Positions 1-8,445 of a stretch of 64,000 nucleotides of DNA are shown here, in pieces. Position 1 is the stretch's first letter, and every line of letters begins with the position of its first letter. The translations under genes and the position numbers were made by a program. A model generated the notes under the pieces. That model was not told the origin of the DNA, did no database searches, and was given only the letters and a program-made list of their open reading frames with translations. Source of the stretch: Microbacterium sufflavum (GTDB lineage Bacteria > Actinomycetota > Actinomycetes > Actinomycetales > Microbacteriaceae); the NCBI RefSeq assembly GCF_023091155.1, contig NZ_JAHWXK010000001.1, forward strand, positions 1,488,001-1,552,000, read 5' to 3'.

Positions 1-75
1 CAGGCGCTCGTCGGGACGGACGACCGCGCCGGCCTCGACCGTGCGTCCGTTTCCGTGCAGCTTCCACAGGGCCAT
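1..75 (-). CDS. N-terminal fragment, possible NCS2-type nucleobase permease
   Basis: Only the first 25 codons lie in the window; the gene runs off the left edge. The fragment begins MALWKLHGNG and continues with a charged, hydrophilic stretch. This resembles the N-termini of uracil/xanthine permeases (NCS2 family) in related actinobacteria, but no membrane segment is present here to confirm it. A GAGGAG ribosome-binding site sits just upstream of the ATG, and a TAGTGT -10-like hexamer lies at 118-123 on the same strand. The start is well supported; the function is a memory-based inference from a short peptide. Confidence 0.55.
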   Translation of the reverse strand, partial: MALWKLHGNGRTVEAGAVVRPDERL

Positions 76-223
76 GCGGGCTCCTCAGGGTTCGGGGGTG
101 GCGGGAGTGCTGAAGAAACACTACCGATTCCTGAGTGTTGCCTGAGCGCCGATCGGCCAGCCGCTCCTCTACGCGGGTGACGACGTCAGCCCCACCGACG
201 TGCGACGTGTGGAGTAGTCCGGC

Positions 224-1099
224 TCAGGCGCCCAGGCGGTCGATGAGTTCGCGGTAGCGCGCGGTCGTCCGGGCGACGACCTCGTCGGGCAGCGCGGGCG
301 GCTCGCCCTGCTTGTCCCAGTTCGCGGCGAGCCAGTCGCGCACGATCTGCTTGTCGAAGCTCGCCATCCGCTCGGCCGGGGTGGTGCCGGTGCGCCAGGC
401 CTCGGCGTCCCAGTACCGCGAGGAGTCGCTGGTGAGCACCTCGTCGGCGAGGCGCAGGGTGCCGTCGGCATCGGTGCCGAACTCGAACTTGGTGTCGGCC
501 AGGATCAGGCCCCGCTCCTCGGCGATCGCCGCCGCCTTCGCGTACACGGCCAGGGAGGTGTCGCGCAGCTCGGCCGCTCGCTCGGCACCGACCAGCTCGA
601 CGACGCGGTCGAACGTGATGTTCTCGTCGTGCTCGCCCATCGGCGCCTTGTACGCGGGGGTGAACAGCGGTTCGGGCAGCCGGTCGCCGTTGTGCAGGCC
701 GTCCGGGAGGGTGATGCCGCACACCGTGCCGTGCTCCTGATACTCGGCCCAGCCGGAGCCGGTGATGTAGCCGCGCACGACGCACTCGATCGGGAGCATC
801 TCCAGCGACTGGGCGAGCATCGCGCGGTCGGCGACCTCCTCGGGCAGCTCGCCCGGGGCCAGGTGGTTCGGCACGTCGAGCTGGGCGAACCACCAGCGGC
901 TGAGGCGGGTGAGCAGGGCCCCCTTGTCGGTGATGCCGGGCGACAGCACCACGTCGAAGGCGCTCACCCGGTCGGAGGCGACGACGAGGATGCGGGTGTC
1001 GGCCGGGTCCTCCGAGGCGTAGAGGTCGCGGACCTTGCCGGAGTAGAGGTGTCGCCAACCGGGGATGCTCTGCGCGGTGCCTGCCGTGGGTGTGCTCAC
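224..1099 (-). CDS. purC: SAICAR synthase PurC (phosphoribosylaminoimidazole-succinocarboxamide synthase)
   Basis: Cytosolic enzyme of de novo purine synthesis that joins aspartate to CAIR with ATP. The 291-residue product opens with the family's YSGKVRDLY loop, followed by SDRVSAFD, ECVVRGYITGSGW and the D-K-F-E-FG segment, all diagnostic of the PurC fold, and the length is normal for actinobacterial PurC. I chose the GTG start just before STPTAGTAQ because reading further upstream adds a low-complexity extension with no family resemblance. It is separate from purD, purM and purF elsewhere in the window, so purine genes are dispersed here. Confidence 0.96.
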   Translation of the reverse strand: MSTPTAGTAQSIPGWRHLYSGKVRDLYASEDPADTRILVVASDRVSAFDVVLSPGITDKGALLTRLSRWWFAQLDVPNHLAPGELPEEVADRAMLAQSLEMLPIECVVRGYITGSGWAEYQEHGTVCGITLPDGLHNGDRLPEPLFTPAYKAPMGEHDENITFDRVVELVGAERAAELRDTSLAVYAKAAAIAEERGLILADTKFEFGTDADGTLRLADEVLTSDSSRYWDAEAWRTGTTPAERMASFDKQIVRDWLAANWDKQGEPPALPDEVVARTTARYRELIDRLGA

Positions 1100-1203
1100 C
1101 CGCCCATTATCCCGGTCTCCCGTGGCGGCGCCCGCACAGAAGTCAAGGGGAGCGCGGGCCGCGTGCTCCCGGGGCGAGGATCGCCGCATCGAAGGGAGCG
1201 GGT

Positions 1204-1416
1204 ATGACGAAGGATCTCGCGAAAGGCGATCGGGTGAGCTGGAACACGTCGCAGGGGCGCACGCGCGGCACGGTGGTCGAGAAGCGGACGAAGGACTTCA
1301 CGTTCGCGGGGCAGCACTTCACCGCCTCGGACGAGGAGCCGGCGTATCTCGTGGAGTCGGAGAAGAGCGGCGATCGTGCGGCGCACAAGGGCTCCGCTCT
1401 GCGTCGGCTGGGGTGA
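1204..1416 (+). CDS. DUF2945 / HVA1-type small Tudor-like protein
   Basis: A 70-residue charged protein starting MTKDLAKGDRVSW with a GDRVSWNTSQG...GTV core and a K-G-S-A-L-R-R end. This is the pattern of the DUF2945 family (also called hypervirulence-associated Tudor-like), predicted to form one small beta-barrel; its role in bacteria is unknown. The ATG follows a good GAAGGGAG ribosome-binding site, which decides the start over longer upstream frames. It is divergent from purC and stands alone ahead of the padR-type gene. Confidence 0.85.
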   Translation: MTKDLAKGDRVSWNTSQGRTRGTVVEKRTKDFTFAGQHFTASDEEPAYLVESEKSGDRAAHKGSALRRLG

Positions 1417-1473
1417 GACACCCGGAACCGGTATCGCCGCGCACGACGTGGCACGGGAGCCTGATCGGGCGTA

Positions 1474-1489
1474 TAGTCCACATGGACTA
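1474..1489. promoter_or_regulatory. Dyad operator upstream of the padR/MFS pair
   Basis: Perfect inverted repeat TAGTCCA-CA-TGGACTA, ending 14 bp before the ATG of the PadR-type regulator. A TATAGT -10-like hexamer overlaps its left arm. Position and symmetry fit an autoregulatory PadR operator; binding is inferred. Confidence 0.6.
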
Positions 1490-1503
1490 ATCGAGGTGGG
1501 GAC

Positions 1504-2130
1504 ATGGCGAAGGACCCGGTGGACGCGCTCACGCCGCTCGGCGTGATGGTGCTCGCGCTGCTGCGCGAGAGCGACATGCACCCCTACGAGATGGTCCGGC
1601 TGCTGCGCGCTCGGCACGACGATCGGCTCATCACCGTCACCAACGGCACGCTGTACCACACGGTCGCCCGGCTGCAGCGGGCGGGGCTGCTCGCCGAGGT
1701 CGGGACCGACCGCGACGGAAAGCGGCCGGAGCGCACGACCTACACGCTCACCGACGCGGGGCGCGAGACGGTGGTCTCCTGGGTGCGTCGCGCCCTGCCC
1801 CGCATCGATCGCGAGGTCGACGCCCGGGTCGCGCTCGCCGAGGCCCACAACCTCGAACGCACCGATGTCGTCGCGCTGCTCCACGACCGCCGCGCCGCCC
1901 TCCGGGACTCGCACGCGCTGCACCATGACGGGCTCCGCGGCGCCCGCACCAAGGGTGTCCCCGCCCAGGTCCTCGTCGAGATCGAGCGACAGGAGGCGCT
2001 GCTCGACGCGGAGCTGCGCTGGCTCGACTCCCTGCTCACCCGCCTCGACGGCGACGATCTCCCCTGGGGGCCGGACGCCTTCGACGACTCCGACCGCTAC
2101 CGCGCTCAGCGAAAGGCTGCACAGCAATGA
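1504..2130 (+). CDS. PadR-family transcriptional regulator
   Basis: 208 residues. The N-terminal winged helix (about residues 8-90) has the family pattern: LGVMVLALL, H-P-Y-E-M, the TNGTLYHTVARLQRAGL recognition region and a wing ending RTTYTLTDAGRE. The C-terminal half is helical and probably dimerises. It overlaps the downstream drug-transporter gene by 4 bp (ATGA), a common PadR/MFS arrangement in which the repressor controls its own operon and is relieved by the pump's substrate. The inverted repeat just upstream is the likely target. The inducer cannot be told from sequence. Confidence 0.9.
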   Translation: MAKDPVDALTPLGVMVLALLRESDMHPYEMVRLLRARHDDRLITVTNGTLYHTVARLQRAGLLAEVGTDRDGKRPERTTYTLTDAGRETVVSWVRRALPRIDREVDARVALAEAHNLERTDVVALLHDRRAALRDSHALHHDGLRGARTKGVPAQVLVEIERQEALLDAELRWLDSLLTRLDGDDLPWGPDAFDDSDRYRAQRKAAQQ

Positions 2131-3674
2131 CCGAATCCCGCCAGGCCGCAGGGCCTCAGACCGGCCCGTTCGCGGCCGGTCACGCGCCGAAGAGCCCGTG
2201 GCCCGCCCTGTGGGCGCTCGTCATCGGCTTCTTCATGATCCTCGTCGACACCACGATCGTGTCGGTCGCGAACCCGGCCATCAAGGCCGCGCTCGACCCG
2301 CAGACCAACAACCTCGACAACGTCGTGTGGGTCACCAGCGCCTACCTGCTGGCCTACGCGGTGCCGCTGCTGATCACCGGACGCCTCGGTGACCGCTTCG
2401 GCCCGAAGAACATCTACCTGATCGGGCTCGCGGTGTTCACGCTCGCGTCGCTGTGGTGCGGGCTGTCCACCACCCTCGAGGGCCTGATCGCGGCGCGTGC
2501 CGTGCAGGGCCTCGGCGCCGCTTTCATGACGCCGCAGACCATGGCCGTCATCACGCGCACCTTCCCGCCGGAGCGGCGCGGTGCGGCGATGGGGCTGTGG
2601 GGGGCGACCGCCGGCGTGGCCACGCTCGTCGGTCCGCTCGCGGGCGGCCTGCTGGTGGACGGCCTCGGCTGGGAGTGGATCTTCTTCGTGAACCTGCCCG
2701 TGGGTGTCGTGGCGTTCGTGCTCGCGTGGATCCTGGTGCCGAGGCTGAAGACGCACCCGCACCGCTTCGACCTCGTCGGTGTCGTGCTGAGCGCCGTGGC
2801 CCTGTTCCTGATCGTGTTCGGGCTGCAGGAGGGCGAGAAGTTCGACTGGGGTGTGATCTGGGGTCCGATCTCGGTGTGGAGCCTGATCATCGCCGGCGTC
2901 GTGGTGCTGGCGCTGTTCATCGTGCAGCAGGCCCGCACCCGGAGTGAGCCGCTCGTGCCGCTCGGGCTGTTCCGCGACCGCAACTTCTCGGGCGCGAACG
3001 TCGCGATCGCCGCGGTCGGCTTCACGGTCACCAGCATGTCGCTGCCGATGATGTTCTTCCTGCAGACGGCCCGTGGGCTCACCCCGACCGAGGCGGCCAT
3101 GCTGCTCATCCCGATGGCGGTGCTGTCGGGAGTGCTGGCTCCCGTGGCCGGCAAGATCCTCGACCGCGTCGACCCCCGGGTGATCCTCATCCCCGGACTG
3201 CTCTGCGTGGGTGGGGCGCTGCTCTGGTACTCGGCGCTGACGACCATGGACACCCCGATCCTGATGTTCCTGCTGCCGTCGGCCCTGATGGGCATCGGCA
3301 ACGCGGGCATGTGGGGTCCGCTCGCGACCACGGCCACGCGCAAGCTGCCGCCGCGGCAGGCCGGTGCCGGCGCGGGCATCTACAACACGACCAGGACGAT
3401 CGGCTCGGTGATCGGTTCGGCGTCGATCGCCGCGTTCATGCAGTCGCGGCTGGAGGCGAACCTGCCCGGACTGTCGGACGCGCCGGCGGGCATCAGCGGG
3501 GGCGGGTCGCTGCCGCCGCAGGTGGCGGAGGGCTTCGCGGCAGGTATGGCGCAGGCGCTGCTGCTGCCCGCGGCCGTGATCGTCGTCGCGCTCGTGGCCG
3601 CGCTGTTCCTCGGTCGCTACGACCGTGACGACGCGGCGGCTCCGGCCACCGCGGCCCCCGCCCCTCCCGCGTGA
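2127..3674 (+). CDS. MFS drug:H+ antiporter, DHA2 (EmrB/QacA) family
   Basis: 515 residues, the usual size for the 14-transmembrane DHA2 family. Visible signatures are the first helix with D-T-T-I-V-S-V-A-N-P, the GRLGDRFG loop between helices 2 and 3, and the ARAVQGLGAAFMTP helix 4 motif. An Ala/Pro-rich cytoplasmic tail ends the protein. It should export lipophilic or cationic toxic compounds with proton uptake. It is translationally coupled to the PadR gene, which likely represses it, and is followed at once by a strong hairpin terminator. The substrate is unknown. Confidence 0.92.
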   Translation: MTESRQAAGPQTGPFAAGHAPKSPWPALWALVIGFFMILVDTTIVSVANPAIKAALDPQTNNLDNVVWVTSAYLLAYAVPLLITGRLGDRFGPKNIYLIGLAVFTLASLWCGLSTTLEGLIAARAVQGLGAAFMTPQTMAVITRTFPPERRGAAMGLWGATAGVATLVGPLAGGLLVDGLGWEWIFFVNLPVGVVAFVLAWILVPRLKTHPHRFDLVGVVLSAVALFLIVFGLQEGEKFDWGVIWGPISVWSLIIAGVVVLALFIVQQARTRSEPLVPLGLFRDRNFSGANVAIAAVGFTVTSMSLPMMFFLQTARGLTPTEAAMLLIPMAVLSGVLAPVAGKILDRVDPRVILIPGLLCVGGALLWYSALTTMDTPILMFLLPSALMGIGNAGMWGPLATTATRKLPPRQAGAGAGIYNTTRTIGSVIGSASIAAFMQSRLEANLPGLSDAPAGISGGGSLPPQVAEGFAAGMAQALLLPAAVIVVALVAALFLGRYDRDDAAAPATAAPAPPA

Positions 3675-3677
3675 GCC

Positions 3678-3700
3678 GGGGGAGGGTCGCGCCCTCCCCC
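3678..3700. terminator. Hairpin terminator between convergent MFS and ROK genes
   Basis: GGGGGAGGG, loop TCGCG, CCCTCCCCC: a perfect 9-bp GC stem 3 bp after the MFS stop codon. It can serve both convergent transcripts. Confidence 0.75.
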
Positions 3701-3720
3701 GTTCCGGCTGCGCCCCGGGG

Positions 3721-4938
3721 TCAGGCCTGGGTGCTGAAGACCGAGGACAGCACGAGCCCGGCGCCCCCGAGCAGCGTGATCTGGTCCGGGTCCTCCGCGA
3801 AGAACACCGTCGGCGGCTGTCCGCGCTCGGGTGCCAGCCGGGTGACCCAGGTCTGCAGGGCCGTGCGCAGCGCCTCGCCGCCCGTGCAGGCGTCGCCGTG
3901 CATGATGTAGTGCCCTGGCGCGAGGATCTGCTCGTTGTTCGCGATGCCGATCGCGAGGTTGCGGGCGTACAGGTCGAGCAGCGCCGCGGCGTCGTCCGAG
4001 CCGTCCGCCACGAGGGCGGCGAGGCTGCGGGAGTCGAGGGTGTCGGCGTGCGGGAGGCCGACGGCCGCGGCCCGGTCGCGCAGCCAGCCCAGCGTGGCGA
4101 CCGTCTCCCAGCAGCCGCGCCGTCCGCACCGGCACTCGTCGCCGTCGAGCTGCACGATGGTGTGGCCGGACTCGCCCCCGGCACCGTTCTCGCCGCGGAG
4201 CACCTCGCCGCCGTGCACGATCCCGAAGCCCAGCGCCTCACCGGTGTACACGGATGCGAAGTCCTGGATCTCCCGCCCCAGCCCGAACCACCGGTCGCCC
4301 AGTGCCTGGACGCGCGGGTGGTGGTCGACGAGGGTGGTGGCGCCGAAGCGCTTCTCCAGCAGCGCGACGACCGGGAGGCCGTTGAGCCCAGGGGTGAGGT
4401 GCATCGAGATGACGCTGCCCGTGCTGGTGTCGACCATGCCCGCCGCGGCGACGCCGATGCCGACGAGGGCTTCTCCCGCGAAGCAGCCGTCGGTCACCTG
4501 GTGCAGGCACGCGGTGATCTCGTCGGTCGACGCGTCGCGGCTGTACGCCGCGTGGTGCATCTCGTGGATCGTGCCGTCGAAGGCGATGCGGGCGGCCACG
4601 ACGAAGTCGGGGGAGAGGTGCACGGCGCCGAGCCACGGGCCGTCGCCGCGGAACCAGAGCGGTCGGGCCGGCTTGCCTCCGGCCTCGGACGGCGCGACGG
4701 GGTCGCCTTCGACGAGGGTGGCGGAGTCGAGCAGGGGCTGCAGGATCGTGGCGATCGTGGCTCGGTTCACGCCGAGCGAGCGGGCCAGCTGCGCGCGGCT
4801 GGAGGGGCCGAGGCGGTGCAGGGTCTCCAGCACGCGGCGGCGGTTCGCGGCTCCGATCGCGCTCGTGGTGATGAGCGGACGGCGCGAGCTCTGGTCGGAG
4901 AACACCAGGTCGGCCTGCGGTTTGCCTGACGGTGCCAT
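3721..4938 (-). CDS. ROK-family transcriptional repressor
   Basis: 405 residues. The N-terminal winged HTH (about residues 28-85; SSRAQLARSLGVNRATIATIL) is followed by a ROK sugar-kinase-like domain with the zinc motif E-C-R-C-G-R-R-G-C-W-E near residue 270. The protein is therefore a NagC/Mlc/XylR-type regulator rather than a kinase. It is transcribed away from a carbohydrate ABC operon, with one strong dyad between them, so it probably represses that operon and itself until a sugar or sugar phosphate binds. The inducer is not identifiable. Confidence 0.93.
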   Translation of the reverse strand: MAPSGKPQADLVFSDQSSRRPLITTSAIGAANRRRVLETLHRLGPSSRAQLARSLGVNRATIATILQPLLDSATLVEGDPVAPSEAGGKPARPLWFRGDGPWLGAVHLSPDFVVAARIAFDGTIHEMHHAAYSRDASTDEITACLHQVTDGCFAGEALVGIGVAAAGMVDTSTGSVISMHLTPGLNGLPVVALLEKRFGATTLVDHHPRVQALGDRWFGLGREIQDFASVYTGEALGFGIVHGGEVLRGENGAGGESGHTIVQLDGDECRCGRRGCWETVATLGWLRDRAAAVGLPHADTLDSRSLAALVADGSDDAAALLDLYARNLAIGIANNEQILAPGHYIMHGDACTGGEALRTALQTWVTRLAPERGQPPTVFFAEDPDQITLLGGAGLVLSSVFSTQA

Positions 4939-4994
4939 GGCACCTGCCTTTCCGGTCGCGACGGGTGGCGGCGATGGCTCCGTCTGCGGATCAG

Positions 4995-5030
4995 TTTACA
5001 AGGAAGAATGTATGGTTTAGTGTCATACAT
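4995..5030 (+). promoter_or_regulatory. Promoter and ROK operator of the first sugar operon
   Basis: TTTACA (4995-5000) and TAGTGT (5018-5023), 17 bp apart, form a plausible promoter. The -10 lies inside a perfect dyad, ATGTATG (5008-5014) and CATACAT (5024-5030) with a 9-bp spacer. This is AT-rich against a very GC-rich background, so it stands out. A repressor bound here would block RNA polymerase. Confidence 0.65.
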
Positions 5031-5072
5031 ACCTCGCGGCGCGCGGGCATCCATGACGAAGTGGGGTTGGCA

Positions 5073-6101
5073 GTGAACCACAGCAGGTCGGCACGAGTCG
5101 GAGTCATCGGCGGCGGGATCCGCGGCGGCATGTTCGCCAGGGCGCTGCAGGAGAACCCCCAGTCCGAGCTCGTCGCGATCTGCGACCGCAGCCCCGGCGT
5201 GCTGTCCGCGATGGTCGCGCAGCTGGGCGTTCCGGGCTATGCGAGCACCGAGGAGCTGCTCGCCGCCCACCCCGACCTCGACGGCGTCGTGATCGCGACC
5301 CCCGACTTCGCCCACCGCGAGGCGGCGGTGCTCTGCGCCCAGGCCGGTCTCGACCTGATGATCGAGAAGCCGCTGGCCACCGAGGTCGACGACGCGCGGG
5401 CGATCCTCGAGGCCGCCGACGCCGCCGGGGTGCGCGTCATGGTCGGCTTCGAGAACCGCTGGAACGTGCGGTACTCGGCGGTGCGCACCCGTCTCGGCGC
5501 CGACGGAGACCCGAGGATCAGCGCCCAGATCATCAACCTCAACGACACGATCTTCGTGCCGACCGAGATGCTGTCGTGGTCCTCGAAGAGCTCGCCCGCG
5601 TGGTTCCTCATGCCGCACTCGCTCGACCTCGCGTGCTGGATCGGCCGCACGCACCCGGTGTCGGTGTACGCGGTCGGCGCGCGCGACCGCCTCACCGAAG
5701 CCGGCATCGACACGTGGGACCGCGTCAACGCCGTGTTCACGATGGCCGACGGCTCGCACGTCGCGCTCAACTCGTCGTGGGTGCTGCCCGAGTCGATGCC
5801 GTCGGTGTTCGACTTCCGCTACGAGATCCAGTCCGCCGGTCAGGTCGTGCACATCGACGGCGCCGACGACGGTGTGATCGTCTACGACGCGCAGCGCGGG
5901 CAGCTCGTGCAGTCGGCTGTGCATGAGCGCGCCGGCCGCATCCACGGGGTGCCCATCGACATGGTCGGCGACTTCGTCCGCCTCCTCCGCGGGGAGCCCG
6001 TCGACGTGCCGGACGCCCGCGACGGCCTCCTCATCACCGCCGCGATCGAGGCGGTGCACACCGCCCTCGAGACCGGCGACGTCGTCTCCATCTCCGTCTG
6101 A
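5073..6101 (+). CDS. Gfo/Idh/MocA-family NAD(P)-dependent oxidoreductase
   Basis: 342 residues. A Rossmann motif G-V-I-G-G-G-I-R-G-G lies at the N-terminus, the E-K-P-L-A catalytic-lysine motif follows near residue 100, and a C-terminal alpha/beta domain binds substrate. The family oxidises or reduces sugars, inositols and their derivatives. The GTG start just before NHSRSARVGVIGG is preferred because the Rossmann strand should begin within about 10 residues; no strong ribosome-binding site is visible. It leads an operon with a sugar ABC importer, so it probably acts on the imported compound. Confidence 0.88.
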   Translation: MNHSRSARVGVIGGGIRGGMFARALQENPQSELVAICDRSPGVLSAMVAQLGVPGYASTEELLAAHPDLDGVVIATPDFAHREAAVLCAQAGLDLMIEKPLATEVDDARAILEAADAAGVRVMVGFENRWNVRYSAVRTRLGADGDPRISAQIINLNDTIFVPTEMLSWSSKSSPAWFLMPHSLDLACWIGRTHPVSVYAVGARDRLTEAGIDTWDRVNAVFTMADGSHVALNSSWVLPESMPSVFDFRYEIQSAGQVVHIDGADDGVIVYDAQRGQLVQSAVHERAGRIHGVPIDMVGDFVRLLRGEPVDVPDARDGLLITAAIEAVHTALETGDVVSISV

Positions 6102-6176
6102 CCCCGCTTCACCTGCACCACCGCGAGACCCGAAACCACGCGACACCCGTCCGGAACTGCACGAAGGAGCAAGGAA

Positions 6177-7508
6177 ATGAACGCATCACCGTCGATGAGC
6201 CGGGGCTTCTCCCGGCGTCAGATCTTCCAGCTCGGTGGCCTCGCCGTCGGGGCCATGGCCCTGGCGAGCTGCACCCCCGGAGGCGGAGGGCAGCAGAGCA
6301 CCGGACCGCTCACGGCCGGCTCCGGGAAGCCCTCCGGCCAGATCAGCATCCTCGACGACAACACCAACAGCATCTTCAAGGACTGGGCCATCGCCGAGTT
6401 CGAGAAGCAGACCGGCATCAAGGTCGTCACCTACCAGCAGGGCAACTTCAACGACCTGCACGACAAGATGGCCACGATGTTCGCGGCGCAGGACTCGTCG
6501 TTCGACGTCGTGATGACGTGGGCCGGCTGGTCGGCCGAGTTCGGGCAGGCCGGATGGCTGGAGGAGCTCGACCCCTCCGCTGTGCCGGACGACCTCATCC
6601 AGCCGGCGCTCGACGCGGTGTCGTGGCGGGGCAAGGTGTACGGCCTGCCGAAGTTCGTCAGCGCGCAGACCATGTTCTGGAACAAGGACCTGTTCGCGGG
6701 GGCCGGGCTCGACCCCGAGACGGGCCCGGCGAACTGGGACGAGTTCGTCGCGGCGGCCAAGGCCCTCACCGGCGGCGGGCAGTACGGCTACGCGTGCGAC
6801 ATGGGCAACCCCGCCGGCGCGTACCAGAACTTCCTGCGCGCGCTGCTGCTCAACGGCGGGGAGTTCTACGACGCCGACTACAAGCCCACCTTCGCGAGTG
6901 ATGCGGGCGTCGAGGCGCTGTCGAAGATGGTCGAGCTGCTGCAGGTGCACAAGGTGATGGACCCCTCCTCGCTGCAGATCACCAACGCGTCCGACCTCGC
7001 CGACCTCTTCGCCCGCGGCAGCACCGGCATGGTGTTCAACTGGCCGTTCCAGTACGCGGTCGCCACGGCCGCCGGCGCCGCGACCTCGGCCGCGACGGTG
7101 GGCAACGGCCTGCTCCCCGGCATGTCGGTGCGGTCGGCGTCGATCGACGGCTCCGAGGGCTTCGCGATCAGCAAGTTCTCGAAGAACAAGGAAGCGGCCC
7201 TGGCGTGGCTGCAGTTCGTCACCACCGGGAAGGTGCAGACCGACATCGTCGAGAAGGAGGGCTGGTTCCCCGTCTCGCAGACGGTGCTGGCCGAGCCCGC
7301 CGCGCGGGAGGCGCTGCCCATCCTGTCCACCTACGAGCAGTCCACCGAGTACGTCACCAAGCGCTACGGCACGCCCTGGTCGAACGAGCTCGACCAGGCG
7401 CTCTCCGTGCAGCTCATCAACGCCATGAACGGCAAGACCTCCCCCAAGGAGGCGCTGGAGTCGGCGCAGAAGACGGCGGAGGACCTCGTGAAGAAGTACC
7501 TGAAGTAG
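6177..7508 (+). CDS. Carbohydrate ABC transporter substrate-binding lipoprotein (family 1)
   Basis: 443 residues. The N-terminus has a twin-arginine-like S-R-R-Q-I-F segment, a hydrophobic core and a lipobox LASC, so it is exported and lipid-anchored. The mature part is a family 1 solute-binding protein with I-L-D-D-N-T, F-E-K-Q-T-G-I-K-V and the W-P-F-Q-Y hinge area. The ATG follows a GAAGGAGCAAGGAA ribosome-binding site. Two permeases and an ATPase follow in the same operon. The sugar is unknown. Confidence 0.92.
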   Translation: MNASPSMSRGFSRRQIFQLGGLAVGAMALASCTPGGGGQQSTGPLTAGSGKPSGQISILDDNTNSIFKDWAIAEFEKQTGIKVVTYQQGNFNDLHDKMATMFAAQDSSFDVVMTWAGWSAEFGQAGWLEELDPSAVPDDLIQPALDAVSWRGKVYGLPKFVSAQTMFWNKDLFAGAGLDPETGPANWDEFVAAAKALTGGGQYGYACDMGNPAGAYQNFLRALLLNGGEFYDADYKPTFASDAGVEALSKMVELLQVHKVMDPSSLQITNASDLADLFARGSTGMVFNWPFQYAVATAAGAATSAATVGNGLLPGMSVRSASIDGSEGFAISKFSKNKEAALAWLQFVTTGKVQTDIVEKEGWFPVSQTVLAEPAAREALPILSTYEQSTEYVTKRYGTPWSNELDQALSVQLINAMNGKTSPKEALESAQKTAEDLVKKYLK

Positions 7509-7518
7509 GGCTCGGGGA

Positions 7519-8445
7519 ATGGGCGTCAACCTCCTGGAGAGGAGCCGCCGGCGGGATCTGCGTTTCGGCCTCCTGCTGATCGCGCCGGCGGTGCTGATCA
7601 TCGCGATGCTGCTCGGCTACCCGATGGGCTACGCCGTGTTCATGTCGTTCCACCAGTGGAACGACAAGCTGGGCATGGAGCACCCCTTCATCGGGCTGGA
7701 GAACTACGGGCAGCTGCTGACCGACCCCGCGGTGCACCGGGCGATGGAGCGCACGGCGTACTTCTCGGTGATCACCGTGATCGGCGGGGTCGCGCTGGCC
7801 GTGGCGATTGCGGTGCTGCTGAACCGGGAGTTCCGCGGACGCACGCTCGCCCGGGTGCTGCTGCTCGTGCCGTGGGCCGTGCCGCCCGTCGTGAACGGCA
7901 TCATGTGGAAGCTGATCTTCGACGGCAGCACCGGCATCGCCAACACGATCCTGCGCGGACTCGGTCTCACGGAGGAGAACGTGCAGTGGCTGTCCGACCC
8001 CGCGCTCGCGATGAACATCCTGGTGTTCGCGGAGATGTGGAAGCTGCTGCCGTTCCTGTGCCTGCTGATGCTCGCGGCGCTGCAGGGCATCCCGTCGAAC
8101 CTGTACCGGGCGGCGGCGATCGACGGCGCGGGACCGTGGCGGGCCTTCTGGCGCATCACCGTGCCCAACATGCGTGGCGCCCTGATGTTCGCGCTGATCG
8201 TGCAGTCGATGTGGTCGCTCAAGGTGTTCGACACCATCTACGTGCTCACGGGCGGCTCCGGCGGCCCGGCCGAGGGCACCACCACCATCAACTTCCTCGC
8301 GTACCTGGTGAACTTCAGCAACCTGGACCGCGGCTACGGCTCGGCGATGGCGGTCGGGATCATGATCCTCGTGCTCGTGGTGGCCGTGTTCTGGATCCTG
8401 CTGTTCGGCGGGTTCCGTCGCAAGAGGGGAGAGGCGCATGCCTGA
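7519..8445 (+). CDS. Carbohydrate ABC permease (MalF/UgpA type)
   Basis: 308 residues with six predicted membrane helices and the cytoplasmic EAA loop seen as Y-R-A-A-A-I-D-G-A-G-P-W-R-A-F-W, the coupling helix that contacts the ATPase. The start lies 10 bp after the lipoprotein stop; the gene overlaps the next permease by 8 bp, so the pair is translated together. It forms half of the membrane channel. Confidence 0.93.
   Translation: MGVNLLERSRRRDLRFGLLLIAPAVLIIAMLLGYPMGYAVFMSFHQWNDKLGMEHPFIGLENYGQLLTDPAVHRAMERTAYFSVITVIGGVALAVAIAVLLNREFRGRTLARVLLLVPWAVPPVVNGIMWKLIFDGSTGIANTILRGLGLTEENVQWLSDPALAMNILVFAEMWKLLPFLCLLMLAALQGIPSNLYRAAAIDGAGPWRAFWRITVPNMRGALMFALIVQSMWSLKVFDTIYVLTGGSGGPAEGTTTINFLAYLVNFSNLDRGYGSAMAVGIMILVLVVAVFWILLFGGFRRKRGEAHA

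Noticed and set aside
146..211. Short open frame on the plus strand, reading PIGQPLLYAGDD...
   Set aside because: Only about 22 codons from a stop to TAG and no start codon. It looks coding-like and could be a gene remnant, but too short to claim.
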